Assembly: GCA_015075305.1 (NCBI GenBank)
Contig: JABTUS010000002.1
Coordinates: 124,001 to 188,000, forward strand
Direction: 5' to 3'
Length of the DNA stretch: 64,000 bases
Source: Opitutaceae bacterium
GTDB lineage: Bacteria; Verrucomicrobiota; Verrucomicrobiia; Opitutales; Opitutaceae
Part shown: in pieces, positions 45,336 through 55,258 of the stretch
How the letters are laid out: every line of letters starts with the position of its first letter
Numbering within the stretch: the first letter of the stretch is position 1
The notes under the pieces: generated by a model
What the model was told of the DNA's origin: nothing
Databases searched by the model: none
What the model saw: the letters and a program-made list of their open reading frames with translations, nothing else
Translations under genes and position numbers: made by a program

Positions 45336-47818
45336 GGTAAGCAGTGTTTCATTTCTTGGTCCATATATTGCAGCAGGCCCTCGTCGCCAAATTCCCGGTC
45401 ATGGAGGCAGGCCGCCTCCCGCACAATCCCCAATATGTTGCCAAGGTATTTCCGTGGGGCGTTTAGATGGAGACTCCACAGAGCGGGATTCTGCTTTCTC
45501 ACCAGCGGTAAATAGTGATTCCGGTACTCCACCACCTGTTCGATTGCCGCTCTCAGAAGCCTCCGCGACTGTGCAACCTGTCGCTGACGCATATCCGGCT
45601 CACTGGTATTTCGCGCGGCATTCGCAAACACGAGGGCCTGATGATAGTCCCGGTGCAGCCGCACCAGAGCCTGGGTGGCTCGGGCCAACTCATGCAGATG
45701 CTGAATCTCCACCGCATCAGGCGCCGTAACCACGGCCTCCGCCAACAGCCGCTCGGCACGATCAGCAATGTCGATCTCCTTCGTAATCGAGAATCGCTTC
45801 AGCCATTTCCGCTGGGTCGATGACGTCACACGGCGGAGTTCCTCCGGTTGGGGAGCCTGGGGCATGGTGAACGAAAACGTGATCCACTGGGCGATGCCGG
45901 CTACTTCCTCTTCCGACAGCCCAGCATTTTTCAAAGCCGACATGTCGGTCGACCATGGCTTGAGGTATTCGCCCCAGCGGAAAAAATCCACGCTCTCGAT
46001 ACAGTCAGGCTTGGTCTCCAGATAAAACGCCTCAGTGATCTTGTGAGTGCCTTGGAGTGCCTGGAATACCTTTTGCCCGGCCGAGGGACCATACTTGGCC
46101 TGACACCAGTTCCGCATATACCGATTCCCGTCCAGGTCCGGATGCCAGCAACCGACCTCGACACCGGCTCCTTGCAGCATCCCGCCAATCATGCCGCCTC
46201 GAGCATATCTCTGCAGCGTCTGCAAGTGGATGGGCAGTGACCAGCTCAGGTGGCTCAGGATGGGCGAAACAGGCGAGACTATCCCCGGCCCGTCCGCTTC
46301 GTAATGCTGGAAGAAAAAAATGATCGGCACGCCCTGCCCCAGGATCTCACTGTCCGGGGCCAGCCACGACTGGCAATCGCTCCCCGGTGGTGAGCCCAAG
46401 GACAGGAAGAACGCTTCCACCTCGGGCCCAAGGCGTTGCTTGAGCTCCCGGAGCACCGCCACCCTGTCACCATGGAATTCCGGATGATGGATCGGGATGA
46501 AGTGCTGCAGGGCGGCCGGGCAGGTCATGAACCGGATCGTGGGTTTCACTGCGCGCGCAGTCCGGATGATCAATTCCGAATAGTCGGAGATCCGTTGCAG
46601 GTAGGGGTATTCCTTGCATCGGGCGCAGCCGCAGACCAGTTCGCCTCCCACGTCGGAAAGCATGAAGTGCAGGATCTCGATCTCCGGAAAGGTTTCGACG
46701 AATTCCTTGACCGCACTCTCCACGAATCGGCGGGTGGCCGGATGAGAGGGACAAAGGTTCCTGCGATCGTTGCCCAGTTCGTGGGCCAGATGGTCTCCAA
46801 ACGGTTCCGCAAGGATCCCCGGATGAACCCGGGCGATGGCTTCCCGATAAGCCTGCGTCGCCACCCGGCCCGGCGCGAAGTTGAAACTCAGGGGATTCCA
46901 AGTGATTGCCGGCATGGCGCCTTGCCTGATGGCATTGGCATACTTCGCATGCAGCCTCCTCTGTTGCCCGAGTATCTGCTCCTCGCGCTTCTCCCCGCCT
47001 AGTTCGGGGAAATCCCTGTAACGAAGAAGTTCCTTGGTCGATCCTCCACCCCAGTCGGTGGCCATCGACATGTTCAGACGCCATCGTCCGATCACGTCGG
47101 GCGGTTCATCGACAAAGACCATCATCGGCCAGCCGCGATAACGGATGCTGGGCACAAAGCTCTGATCAATCCGTGGCACCCCCCGCCGGCTGCTCCGTTC
47201 CTCGAGCTCATGGGCCCCATAGAGCACCCCGCGGTCCACGGGCGATGTGATCAGCAGCATTTCCCGTCGGTCCTGCCTGACCGGCTTGATGATAAAGCCG
47301 TCGCCATTCAAAGTCTCGTCGGTCACCTGAAGGCCCGCCTGCTCCGCAAGCGCCGAAACCAAATCGAATTGCCCCGGCGCACCCAGGACAACAATCCGCC
47401 CATCGGGCAGCGTTGCGGGAAGCGTCTTCCGACCGGGGTCCACTTCCACGACCACACCGTTGCTCAGCCCCAACTTGACCAAGGCAGAACGCAAGGTTTC
47501 AGCCCCGGTTCGGATTGGGGCCGATGCATTGTCAGCTATCACTATGGCCTCGACCCGATCGCCCCAGATCGGTTGCGCCTGCAACTCCTCGCGAGTGAAG
47601 CGCAGAACAAAAGGCGAATCGGGATATCCCAGCGGCAGCGTCTGTACGCAACGCATCGGCTCGGAGTAGTCGTAAGACCAACCAACCTTGCAGAGGAGGC
47701 AGAACAACCACAGTCCAATGAACGCCCAGACAGCACCAGGCACCTCGGCCCGCATCGACGCAGCCTGCGAACGGCAGCAGGTGGTCGAAGGCAAAGGTGG
47801 GCGGAATATCATGAGCAT
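45332..47818 (-). CDS. Large secreted glycosidase-like protein with GH20/GH67-type N-terminal domain
   Basis: Up to 828 residues; an ATG at 47755 would give a better signal peptide (VWAFIGLWLFCLLC). The N-terminal part (about residues 85-215: IVIADNASAPIRTGAETLRSAL; GRIVVLGAPGQ; RGVLYGAHELEE) is the non-catalytic alpha/beta domain found before the barrels of hexosaminidases and alpha-glucuronidases. The central region (FVPSIRYRGWPMMVF; EILHFMLSDVGGELVCGCARC) looks like a TIM barrel with a CxC-x2-C pair, and the last 200 residues are helical. An alpha-glucuronidase-type activity would suit the locus, but no catalytic residue was assigned. Confidence 0.6.
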   Translation of the reverse strand: MLMIFRPPLPSTTCCRSQAASMRAEVPGAVWAFIGLWLFCLLCKVGWSYDYSEPMRCVQTLPLGYPDSPFVLRFTREELQAQPIWGDRVEAIVIADNASAPIRTGAETLRSALVKLGLSNGVVVEVDPGRKTLPATLPDGRIVVLGAPGQFDLVSALAEQAGLQVTDETLNGDGFIIKPVRQDRREMLLITSPVDRGVLYGAHELEERSSRRGVPRIDQSFVPSIRYRGWPMMVFVDEPPDVIGRWRLNMSMATDWGGGSTKELLRYRDFPELGGEKREEQILGQQRRLHAKYANAIRQGAMPAITWNPLSFNFAPGRVATQAYREAIARVHPGILAEPFGDHLAHELGNDRRNLCPSHPATRRFVESAVKEFVETFPEIEILHFMLSDVGGELVCGCARCKEYPYLQRISDYSELIIRTARAVKPTIRFMTCPAALQHFIPIHHPEFHGDRVAVLRELKQRLGPEVEAFFLSLGSPPGSDCQSWLAPDSEILGQGVPIIFFFQHYEADGPGIVSPVSPILSHLSWSLPIHLQTLQRYARGGMIGGMLQGAGVEVGCWHPDLDGNRYMRNWCQAKYGPSAGQKVFQALQGTHKITEAFYLETKPDCIESVDFFRWGEYLKPWSTDMSALKNAGLSEEEVAGIAQWITFSFTMPQAPQPEELRRVTSSTQRKWLKRFSITKEIDIADRAERLLAEAVVTAPDAVEIQHLHELARATQALVRLHRDYHQALVFANAARNTSEPDMRQRQVAQSRRLLRAAIEQVVEYRNHYLPLVRKQNPALWSLHLNAPRKYLGNILGIVREAACLHDREFGDEGLLQYMDQEMKHCLP

Positions 47819-47837
47819 GGGTAGGTTGGACAGGCGA

Positions 47838-49781
47838 TCATAAGTCCCAACGCGCAGCCCGCGGCTTGCGCAGGAGGATTTTCACGACCGCGCCGGGCTT
47901 GAGATCAAACTCCACCACCAGGTGGGTTTCACCCGCCGTGTTGCCAACGAGGGTGTAGGGCAGTCCGCCGGTATCGATTTCCGCGGGAGAAGCGTCGCTG
48001 GCGATCGGCACGTTCCACAACGCGAGGGCGTACCCGGGGAAAGTGGCCTCGGTCTGCATGTCCAGGGTGAGCGTGAGTCCGGCGGATGCGTCGAAGCGCT
48101 GGGTCCGGCGAACCCGAACGTCGGGGAGGACTGTCCGGTGGAGGACGCTGCCCTTTTCCCTGCTCTCGGTCCGGGTGTAATCGAACCACCAGACCGGGTT
48201 GGGGCTCTCGCGCTCGAAGCGCACCTGCCGCCGCTGCTCCTCGATGAGGATGAATTCGCACGAAAGCGGATCCTTGAAGGGCAGGCTCAGGGCGGTGGTG
48301 GGCACAACCGGGGTCTCGCGCAGCCGCTGCACGGTGGAGAGCCGGGTGCTCCACGGGATCCGGGCTGGCGAGGAAAGCACGCCATGGTGGTTCAACGAGC
48401 CATGGGTCCACCAGGCATCGTAGAGCTGGTGTCGGGTCCGGCTGGAATACACGGTGCGCGGCGTCGCCGGGTAGTGGCGGCGGAAGTAATCCACGAAGTC
48501 GAGGCTTCGGGCAAAAGCCAGCTTGTACCGCTTGGTGAGCTCGAAGGCGAGCAGGCGCTGGTAACGCTCGACATAAGCGAGCATGGCGGCCGTGTGGTCT
48601 CCCGCATAAAAGATCGGGTTGGGATTGTCACCCCACGCGCGGTCGGTGCCTCCGTAGAGCGGGGTCACGATCGCCGGACGGCGATTCATCTTCGCCAGGT
48701 TGCGCAGCTCGTCCAGGCCGTCCTCGAGACACTCGACCGTGCGCTCGAAGCGGCCTTCGGCGGCGCTATAGTGCCAGTCCACCGGCCCGAGGAAATGAAA
48801 TGATCCGCAGAAATCCCACTGGTGGGCCACGACCTCGCCACCGCCCCCCTGACGTATGCGCCGGCTGTCCTCGGGCGAGGAATAATAGGGAAATTCCGGC
48901 ATGCCGAGCCAGGGCATGCAATTGGCCTCAACGAGGCCGCAGTGGTCGTTGATCCCAAGAGCCGCGAAGGCGCGCGGGTATCCCGGGTCCTCGTTGTGCC
49001 GCATCTCGACGCGGACAGCGCGATGGTCGAGCGGATCGGGGATGAACACGCGGGCCTTGGCCAGGCCCTCCCCGTATGCCTGTACGAGTTCCTCGTGCGT
49101 GGTGCCCGGCAGGTCCGGCAGATGCGGCACGACAAGGTCACCGAAGCTCCGGTTGTACCCGAGCAATTTCCGACCCGTGGGATTGTCGGGGTTGAATTGG
49201 TCCAGCGGCAGACGGTAATCCAGCGGGATTCCCGTGGCATGAAGCGTCGGCTCCGGCGTCAGACTGCCGAACGTGGAAAAGGACAGCACGATGTAAGTCT
49301 CATCGATCACCGCAAAGTAGCGGTACTGAACTTCGTTTCCGGTCCGCCATTCCGCGAGGTAGTTCCCAGTCTGCACCGGCCGGTAGCGAAAGACGGCGGC
49401 GGCGCCTTCCCGGATGAGCGACGCCGGTTCGGACGGAAGCCGGGCCAGCCACCGTAGGTCGCCTCCCGCCTGGAATGCATCGCCGGGGTCCGCCTGTTCG
49501 AGATAGCGCGGGTAAATGCGAAGTTGACCGGCATCGACTTCCGGCGGCAGGTGAAACCGGAACTCGATCGACTCACCGAGGCTCAGGAGCCGGCTCGTCG
49601 TGGTCCAAAATGGCTGAGCACCGCTCACCGCGACTTGGAAGGCTGCAACGCCGATCAGGATACCAAGCGCGCACGATAACGAACGGAATCGCAGCGGCGA
49701 CAAGGCTGACAACGTCCTGTCAGAGGCAGGTGAAGAGGGAAGCGGTGGTGGACCAAACATGCGGATAGGGTTAGTCGACAT
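47838..49781 (-). CDS. Secreted protein of unknown function
   Basis: ATG 49781 (overlapping the previous stop by 11 bases) gives 647 residues with a membrane-spanning leader (CALGILIGVAAFQVAVSGAQ). No family was recognised. It has an N-terminal beta-rich part (SLGESIEFRFHLPPEVDAGQLRIYP), a central region rich in Trp, His and Asp (HQWDFCGSFHFLGPVDWHY; GGTDRAWGDNPNP) that could hold an active site, and a C-terminal beta-sandwich-like part. An alternative start is ATG 49760. Its position inside an operon of glycan-active enzymes suggests a carbohydrate role. The longer reading to 49940 is rejected as overlap. Confidence 0.7.
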   Translation of the reverse strand: MSTNPIRMFGPPPLPSSPASDRTLSALSPLRFRSLSCALGILIGVAAFQVAVSGAQPFWTTTSRLLSLGESIEFRFHLPPEVDAGQLRIYPRYLEQADPGDAFQAGGDLRWLARLPSEPASLIREGAAAVFRYRPVQTGNYLAEWRTGNEVQYRYFAVIDETYIVLSFSTFGSLTPEPTLHATGIPLDYRLPLDQFNPDNPTGRKLLGYNRSFGDLVVPHLPDLPGTTHEELVQAYGEGLAKARVFIPDPLDHRAVRVEMRHNEDPGYPRAFAALGINDHCGLVEANCMPWLGMPEFPYYSSPEDSRRIRQGGGGEVVAHQWDFCGSFHFLGPVDWHYSAAEGRFERTVECLEDGLDELRNLAKMNRRPAIVTPLYGGTDRAWGDNPNPIFYAGDHTAAMLAYVERYQRLLAFELTKRYKLAFARSLDFVDYFRRHYPATPRTVYSSRTRHQLYDAWWTHGSLNHHGVLSSPARIPWSTRLSTVQRLRETPVVPTTALSLPFKDPLSCEFILIEEQRRQVRFERESPNPVWWFDYTRTESREKGSVLHRTVLPDVRVRRTQRFDASAGLTLTLDMQTEATFPGYALALWNVPIASDASPAEIDTGGLPYTLVGNTAGETHLVVEFDLKPGAVVKILLRKPRAARWDL

Positions 49782-51789
49782 GAACTGGCACCGGCGCATC
49801 CCTTGACTCCGCCTCGGGTCCATCGACCAGCACGGCATTCTCGATGGCATAGAGTCCGCCACCGGTGCCGTGGAGCTTGAATCGCTGCGGCTCTTCCAGC
49901 AGGGCGAGATCCGCGGCTTCTGCGAGCCTAACTCTGCCAATCAACTCTCGGTCCACCCAAGCCGCGAATCCATCGCCATCACGACGCAACCTGAGCCGGA
50001 ATGTGCGGCCGGCGCTCCAGTGCGGTCCGCGCATCGCAGTCAATGGCTTCATCGGTGCACCGGGAGGACAGGAGACGAGTCGGGCTCCCTGGTCCGACAG
50101 CTCAAGTCCGAAGGCACCCTCGCGACCGGGACGATCATCTGGTGCAAGCATGAGGAAAGCGTAAGCCTGGTCGCCCCAGCTCGTGAAATCCAAGGTGAGG
50201 CTGCCTTGCCTGCCAATCGCGTACTCCACAACTGGCGTGATCTCGCTGAAGCGCGCTACCCTGGTTCCGCCAAAACGGAAGGTGTTGCCCTGCCGGCGGT
50301 CCCACGGAACATGGCAGGTGAGGACAGAATTCTTCTGGCTGCTCACACTCCAAGCTACGAGCGTCGCCCAGAGTTCGTCGCCAATCAAGGAAAGGGACCA
50401 GGAGTCTGCGGTCGTTCCACCATCCTCGACCGGATTGGTGCCGTTGTTGTAGCCCCAGGAACCGGGCACAACGCGCCAGCTGCTGGGATTCAGCGGGTCG
50501 GCGAGATCGAATTCGTAGAGCCGTTGCACCCCTGTTGGATCGTTGATCGATGGTATCTGCCAGGTTGAAAGATATCCCTTGCCGTCGCGTTGGAAACCGC
50601 CGCCGCCTTCCTCTTGATTTCGGACAAGGATTGGCGCAGCTGCTATTTGACTGTGATCCAGCGTGGTTTGCAGGTCCGGCAGGATAAGCCCGCGAATTGT
50701 GATGTCGCGCTGGCCATGCTGCCAGAGCAGCACGTAATCCCCGGTGGCAGTCCGAGGATAGATTCGGATTCCGATCATGCGGCCATCGCTGCCCTCCTGG
50801 CGTGGGAGCCCGGCGTAGAGCACATGCGTGGTTTGCCACGGGCCGGCAAAACTCTTGGTGCTCGAACGCAGTATCCGACCATCGATGTGCTTCCAGTCCA
50901 CAAAGCCATTGCTTCCATCCGCCGTGGTGTAGGCCAGACAGGGGGTGCCTTCCAAGTCTCGGAATGCGAAAGGATCCCCGGCGTAGGTCAATCCCGTGGC
51001 AGTTGGATCGACGAGCAATCCGGTGTTTTCCCACGTGCCGCCAGGACGTTTACGATGGCCGTAAATGCGCGCATAGGATCCTTCTCGGCCGCCTCCGTAT
51101 TGCTCATCCACCGAATAATACGACGTGAACTGGTAAAGGGTGCCATCCTCGTCGGCCACAACGCCGGAGTTGTTCTGCGGGGCGCAAAGCGGATCGAACT
51201 TTCGCTGGTTGCCCGTGCAGATCACCTCGCGGGCCGACCATGGCACACGGCTGACGGGCCCCGCTGCGCGAACGGCGCGAAACGGCCGCGGCATTTCGGC
51301 AATGGCCCAGGTACCCTGCAGCTGCACCCCGGCGACCACATCGCAACCAGGTTCCCCACCTGACACAATCTCCACCGAGATCATCTCGCCTGCCTCTACT
51401 GCGAGCGGCGGAGACAATAAGGTCCGATATTCCTGCCCAACATCAAGAGGTGGTTGAGTTCTCCCATTCGTGCGCGTGTGCAGGTTGAGCGGAAAGGGAT
51501 GGACTGGGATGACGGCGCGCTCAGCCCGACGCTCCCCGCGAATGCGCAGTCCCGCCACGATGGGTTGCCGCGTCGGTCCCAAGCCGTTTGCCAGCCTTAC
51601 ATAAAACCCACTGAGCGTGAACGACTCTGTCGCAACATGTTCAAGTATGACCGCCCCCGGCCGCACCTGCGTTCCGGCAAGACGCCCTTCAGGAGGAAAA
51701 GATTTCGAACCCAAGACCGGGGATTGCGCATGAGAAGCAGTCACCAGCAATAGACACTGAAGTAGGGAGAAAGCGAGCAAGAGGGGCAC
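49771..51789 (-). CDS. Secreted five-bladed propeller (GH43/GH32-like) protein with C-terminal sandwich domain
   Basis: The 672-residue protein starts at GTG 51789 with a signal peptide (LLLAFSLLQCLLLVTASHAQ). After an N-terminal beta domain, residues 210-480 have propeller features of GH43/GH32-type enzymes (NNSGVVADEDGTLYQFTSY; YAGDPFAFRDLEGTPCLAYTT; GYLSTWQIPSIND). The C-terminal ~190 residues resemble a concanavalin-like sandwich (FRLRLRRDGDGFAAWVDRELIGRVRL). Catalytic acids were not assigned. It is the first gene behind promoter copy 6, and the inferred transcription start falls on its start codon. Confidence 0.65.
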   Translation of the reverse strand: MPLLLAFSLLQCLLLVTASHAQSPVLGSKSFPPEGRLAGTQVRPGAVILEHVATESFTLSGFYVRLANGLGPTRQPIVAGLRIRGERRAERAVIPVHPFPLNLHTRTNGRTQPPLDVGQEYRTLLSPPLAVEAGEMISVEIVSGGEPGCDVVAGVQLQGTWAIAEMPRPFRAVRAAGPVSRVPWSAREVICTGNQRKFDPLCAPQNNSGVVADEDGTLYQFTSYYSVDEQYGGGREGSYARIYGHRKRPGGTWENTGLLVDPTATGLTYAGDPFAFRDLEGTPCLAYTTADGSNGFVDWKHIDGRILRSSTKSFAGPWQTTHVLYAGLPRQEGSDGRMIGIRIYPRTATGDYVLLWQHGQRDITIRGLILPDLQTTLDHSQIAAAPILVRNQEEGGGGFQRDGKGYLSTWQIPSINDPTGVQRLYEFDLADPLNPSSWRVVPGSWGYNNGTNPVEDGGTTADSWSLSLIGDELWATLVAWSVSSQKNSVLTCHVPWDRRQGNTFRFGGTRVARFSEITPVVEYAIGRQGSLTLDFTSWGDQAYAFLMLAPDDRPGREGAFGLELSDQGARLVSCPPGAPMKPLTAMRGPHWSAGRTFRLRLRRDGDGFAAWVDRELIGRVRLAEAADLALLEEPQRFKLHGTGGGLYAIENAVLVDGPEAESRDAPVPVHVD

Positions 51790-51794
51790 GCGGC

Positions 51795-51857
51795 AGCCTA
51801 TCAGTTCATGGAGACCGTCTCTCCATCTGAATTCTCAAATAGCAGTACTATCATCTC
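51795..51857 (-). promoter_or_regulatory. Regulon promoter element copy 6 (51.8-kb enzyme operon)
   Basis: Toward the propeller gene: GAGATGATAGTA-n7-TTGAG at 51857-51834, 7 bases, ATGGAGA at 51826-51820 (a poor match to RCGTAGC), 18 bases, ATAGGCT at 51801-51795 (TAGGCT as -10). The hexamer ends 6 bases before the GTG start at 51789. Confidence 0.6.
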
Positions 51858-51887
51858 ATCGATGCCACGTGGTGCGGATCTTCGTGA

Positions 51888-54800
51888 CTACCTGACCGTG
51901 CCTCCTTGCTTGAGATCGAACCATGAGGTGTACTTGTCACCAAACAAGCCGGCGCTCGAGAAATCACATGCGTTGAATTGCCTTCCGCCGCCATCGGTCA
52001 GTCGGGCCAGGATCCACGGTCCTTCTCCAGCAGGTGTTTCGATGGGCTCGATCTTCAGGCCATCGAGCGTGAGAGCGATGGGCTGCTCTTGCTGGCCGGC
52101 GTTGTATCGGGCATCGCAGGAGAAGAGGATCGGCCCCTGGAAGACGGCGACTTTGCCGGCATAGTCTTCCGCGCCGGTTTGAAAACGCGGAGTGAAGTCC
52201 AGCAAAAGGGTGAGCGTGTCGCCGGTGTTCCACTGGCGACGAATCGGCAGGTAGCTTCCGGCCGGCGGCGCCGAAAGCGCCTTGCCGTTCAACGTCACCC
52301 GGGTCTGCGCGGACCATTCCGGAATACGGAGATGTAGAGTGAAGGTCTCCGGCTCCTTCACCGTCACCCCGAGACGGATGCCACCCCGGGAGGGATATTG
52401 TGTGGTCTGCTCCAGGCTGATCCGGTTGCCCGACTCCAGATCGGCCACGATTTTCGAAGGACCGTAGAAGTTGAGCACCAAGCCATCCTGGTTTTCCATC
52501 AAGGCCCAGTTGGCGATATTGCCCAAGGCGCGGGCCGCATTGGTGGAACAGCAGCTCAACGCTCTCCCGTCGTGCGGACCCTGCCGGTTCAGCACGCAGA
52601 ACTGCCGGAGCCCATCCGGTTGAGTGGCATAAGTGGAGCAGGTTCCACCATAAGGAATGGAGCCGAGGGCGCTGTTGATCGCGCTCCACTCGAGTTCGTC
52701 GGCGACACGAGAGTCGCCGGTCAGCCGCAGCATATCGGTGGAAAGGAGTGACCAGGCAACCGTGCAGCAAGTCTCAATGGTTCCCTTGTTGAACGGCGTG
52801 CCGAGCAAGCCTTCGTTGGTGGAGAAGCCGCCCGTGATGTGCCGCTCGGTCCTGCGCAGGGTTCGCCACAGGCGTTCAAAGGCGGTCTTGTAGGAGACGT
52901 CTCCGCTCAACCAATACATTTCGGAGAGCGCCATGATATTGTGGACACTTTCCCAGCGGCGCACCGGAAAGTCGCTGACCGTGGGATGACCCTGGCCAAG
53001 GTGATAGAAAGCCACGCCACCCGGTTCATTCCATGCCTCATGAATCATGTAGTTGGCCAGATCCAGGTAACGTTGGTCCCGTGTCACGCCATAGAGCCGC
53101 ACGATGGCATGGCTGATCGATTCGCTGGCGCCGCCCGTCTTGGGCAGGACGTCGCCAGCCGGGCCGTAAGCCTGGATCACGAGATCGGCGACCCTGCGCG
53201 CGGCCTCCAGCGCGGGCCGGTATTGCGTATCCTCATAGTAGTCGAGCAATCCACATAGAGTCGCATAATGATTCCAGAGCTCCAGCGAGCCAGCGATGCT
53301 TTCGAATGGCCCAAGGTAGCCGTCGGCGCGCTGGGTGCTGATCAAGTCGCGCACAAAGGCGTCGACATGCGCCTTGAGCTCGGGGTTGCGCGTCACGCGC
53401 CAGATCAGTTGGGCCGAGCTCAGGTATTGTCCGGTGAATACCCCTGCCCAGGGTGGAAGTCCCTTTTCCGGACGCTCACGCTGAATGCGCAAGAGTCCCG
53501 GGTTCTGCTGGGTAAAACTTTTCATGTATTCAGCCAGACGACGGATGCGGCCTCCGAGGTAGCCCTGGAGCCGGATCTCGAGATGGGCCGGCTTCACCAG
53601 CTGCGGAGTGACTGCTTGGCCGGGGGACAGCAGCCAGTCCCTGGAATTGGCTTCGTGGAAGATCAGTCGATGAATCTGGCGGGAACGGGTTTCGCCCTGC
53701 GGGGATCTTGCGACGATGGTCCAATAGATGTCCGATGCTCCGGCTTGATCGAGTGTCAGATTGATTTCCCGGGAAGTGCCGGCTGCGACCGTTTTCAATA
53801 GTTGAGTGCCGCGGGCATCCTTGAAGGTCAGTACCCGATATTCGCCGGCCCCGAGCGATGGCAGCCATTGCAGTTTTGTCCCCTTGGGTTTGTACGAGTG
53901 GGAGCCGTCCGAGGGACCGAGGAGTTGCGGAGGAGGTGGCGGTGCGGGCTTGCCGCCGATTGCGCGGAGTTCGCCGGGCACGATCAGGGAATTCTCTTCG
54001 CTGAGGTTCAGGGCGGTTGCCTTGATCCAAGCTTCCGAAGGGTTGCCAGCCAATAGGCGGACTTCCTCGATGTCGCCTCCGTATTGTGATTCCTTGGCAT
54101 CGGAAACCGAGCGGCCGATGCGGACCTGGGTCGATTCGAGCCGGAGCAGCGAATGGAAGTCCTTGGCGGTCCCACGTCCGCCCAAGCTGATCAGGCGCGA
54201 CCCGGTGGCGGCATTGTAGGAAAATACGGCTGACTGCCATTGGCCGATGCCGACACCGTCCAAACTCAATTCGGAAGTGCCGGAGCGAAAGAGCAGGCGG
54301 CCGCCGCTGGTAAGCACATCGAATCCGCTGCTGGAGAAAAGAGTGAGGGGTTCGGTATTCGCCGGCCTAAAGCGGCAAATCAGGGTCAGGTTGGGACTGG
54401 CGGCCTGATCCTGCGGGGGAGTCACTTCCAGATAGCCCCGATTGCTGCTGTCGAAAGTGATCCAGCGATGGGACTGGTCCATGATCAACCCGGCCGTCCA
54501 GCCATTCTGAACCACGAAACCCTGTTTCAATAGGTCCGACCCCCGCCCGGTGGCGTCCGTCAGGTCGCCGGACAAATGGAGGACAGCCAGATGCGACTTG
54601 TCCCAGATCAGCTTTGTCGGGAGAGCAGGGGCATGGGGATTGCCAAGATACAGGTCGAAGCCCTGGCCGGAAGTTCCAGCCTTGATCTTCGGAATGCGGA
54701 CATAAAATCGGATGTCGTCCGGTCTCCAGGAGACCATCTCCAAATCCAGAACGGCACCATCCGCTCCAATGGCACGCAGGTCACGCCCGCCGTCTGCCGA

Positions 54801-55001
54801 AAGGGTTCTTGGAAAATGTGCATCGCCCAACTTTACCCATAAAGGAAAATCAGCAAGATCTTCGCCGATCGACGAAGCGTCGATGCCAATATGCTGGCGA
54901 TGGGTCCATGCCTTGTCCCACCATTCGTTCGCATGCAGGAAGCCCGCGGACGCAAGAATGAATGCGACGCATCGAACACCGCGCAGTTTTCGTGAAGCCA
55001 T
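51888..55001 (-). CDS. Secreted DUF2341-LamG-GH127 multidomain protein (beta-L-arabinofuranosidase-like)
   Basis: ATG 55001 gives 1,037 residues with a signal peptide. Residues 25-125 are DUF2341-like (WWDKAWTHRQHIGID), 140-340 a LamG/concanavalin-like binding domain, 365-450 a fibronectin-like segment, and 470-1030 a GH127 (DUF1680) catalytic module. The GH127 zinc site is visible: ETCC (Glu743, Cys745) and SCCSTN (Cys817, Cys818), with a candidate acid/base Glu730. GH127 enzymes release beta-L-arabinofuranose, though the family is broader. Divergent from the GH2 gene, with one promoter element for each direction between them. Confidence 0.8.
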   Translation of the reverse strand: MASRKLRGVRCVAFILASAGFLHANEWWDKAWTHRQHIGIDASSIGEDLADFPLWVKLGDAHFPRTLSADGGRDLRAIGADGAVLDLEMVSWRPDDIRFYVRIPKIKAGTSGQGFDLYLGNPHAPALPTKLIWDKSHLAVLHLSGDLTDATGRGSDLLKQGFVVQNGWTAGLIMDQSHRWITFDSSNRGYLEVTPPQDQAASPNLTLICRFRPANTEPLTLFSSSGFDVLTSGGRLLFRSGTSELSLDGVGIGQWQSAVFSYNAATGSRLISLGGRGTAKDFHSLLRLESTQVRIGRSVSDAKESQYGGDIEEVRLLAGNPSEAWIKATALNLSEENSLIVPGELRAIGGKPAPPPPPQLLGPSDGSHSYKPKGTKLQWLPSLGAGEYRVLTFKDARGTQLLKTVAAGTSREINLTLDQAGASDIYWTIVARSPQGETRSRQIHRLIFHEANSRDWLLSPGQAVTPQLVKPAHLEIRLQGYLGGRIRRLAEYMKSFTQQNPGLLRIQRERPEKGLPPWAGVFTGQYLSSAQLIWRVTRNPELKAHVDAFVRDLISTQRADGYLGPFESIAGSLELWNHYATLCGLLDYYEDTQYRPALEAARRVADLVIQAYGPAGDVLPKTGGASESISHAIVRLYGVTRDQRYLDLANYMIHEAWNEPGGVAFYHLGQGHPTVSDFPVRRWESVHNIMALSEMYWLSGDVSYKTAFERLWRTLRRTERHITGGFSTNEGLLGTPFNKGTIETCCTVAWSLLSTDMLRLTGDSRVADELEWSAINSALGSIPYGGTCSTYATQPDGLRQFCVLNRQGPHDGRALSCCSTNAARALGNIANWALMENQDGLVLNFYGPSKIVADLESGNRISLEQTTQYPSRGGIRLGVTVKEPETFTLHLRIPEWSAQTRVTLNGKALSAPPAGSYLPIRRQWNTGDTLTLLLDFTPRFQTGAEDYAGKVAVFQGPILFSCDARYNAGQQEQPIALTLDGLKIEPIETPAGEGPWILARLTDGGGRQFNACDFSSAGLFGDKYTSWFDLKQGGTVR

Positions 55002-55007
55002 GAGACA

Positions 55008-55071
55008 GGTATGCACCAATTTCCAAGCGAGATACTACGCCTCAGCACTCAATCTTCGCTACTATTTGCTC
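55008..55071 (-). promoter_or_regulatory. Regulon promoter element copy 7 (GH127 gene)
   Basis: Toward the GH127 gene: GAGCAAATAGTA-n7-TTGAG at 55071-55048, 7 bases, GCGTAGT at 55040-55034, 19 bases (one more than the others), GCATACC at 55014-55008 (CATACC as -10). The -10-like hexamer ends 6 bases before ATG 55001 and no ribosome-binding site precedes that ATG, so a leaderless message is predicted. Confidence 0.7.
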
Positions 55072-55258
55072 AGCGAAGGCACGATTTCCCTGCACTTCGG
55101 GTTCGCAGATCCTCCCGGACACGCACTTTCTCAAACCCGCGGAGCAGTCCACTACGACAACGAGATTCACCGCTATGATCTCACGGAGTTCCTCGAAGAC
55201 ACTCTCGAGCAGGACCGCATTCAGCAGCGCATATTTTATGACCACGCTTTTCTTCATT

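Noticed and set aside
49782-49940. N-terminal extension of the unknown secreted protein to 49940
   Set aside because: It would overlap 170 bases of the upstream propeller gene and push the signal sequence far from the N-terminus.
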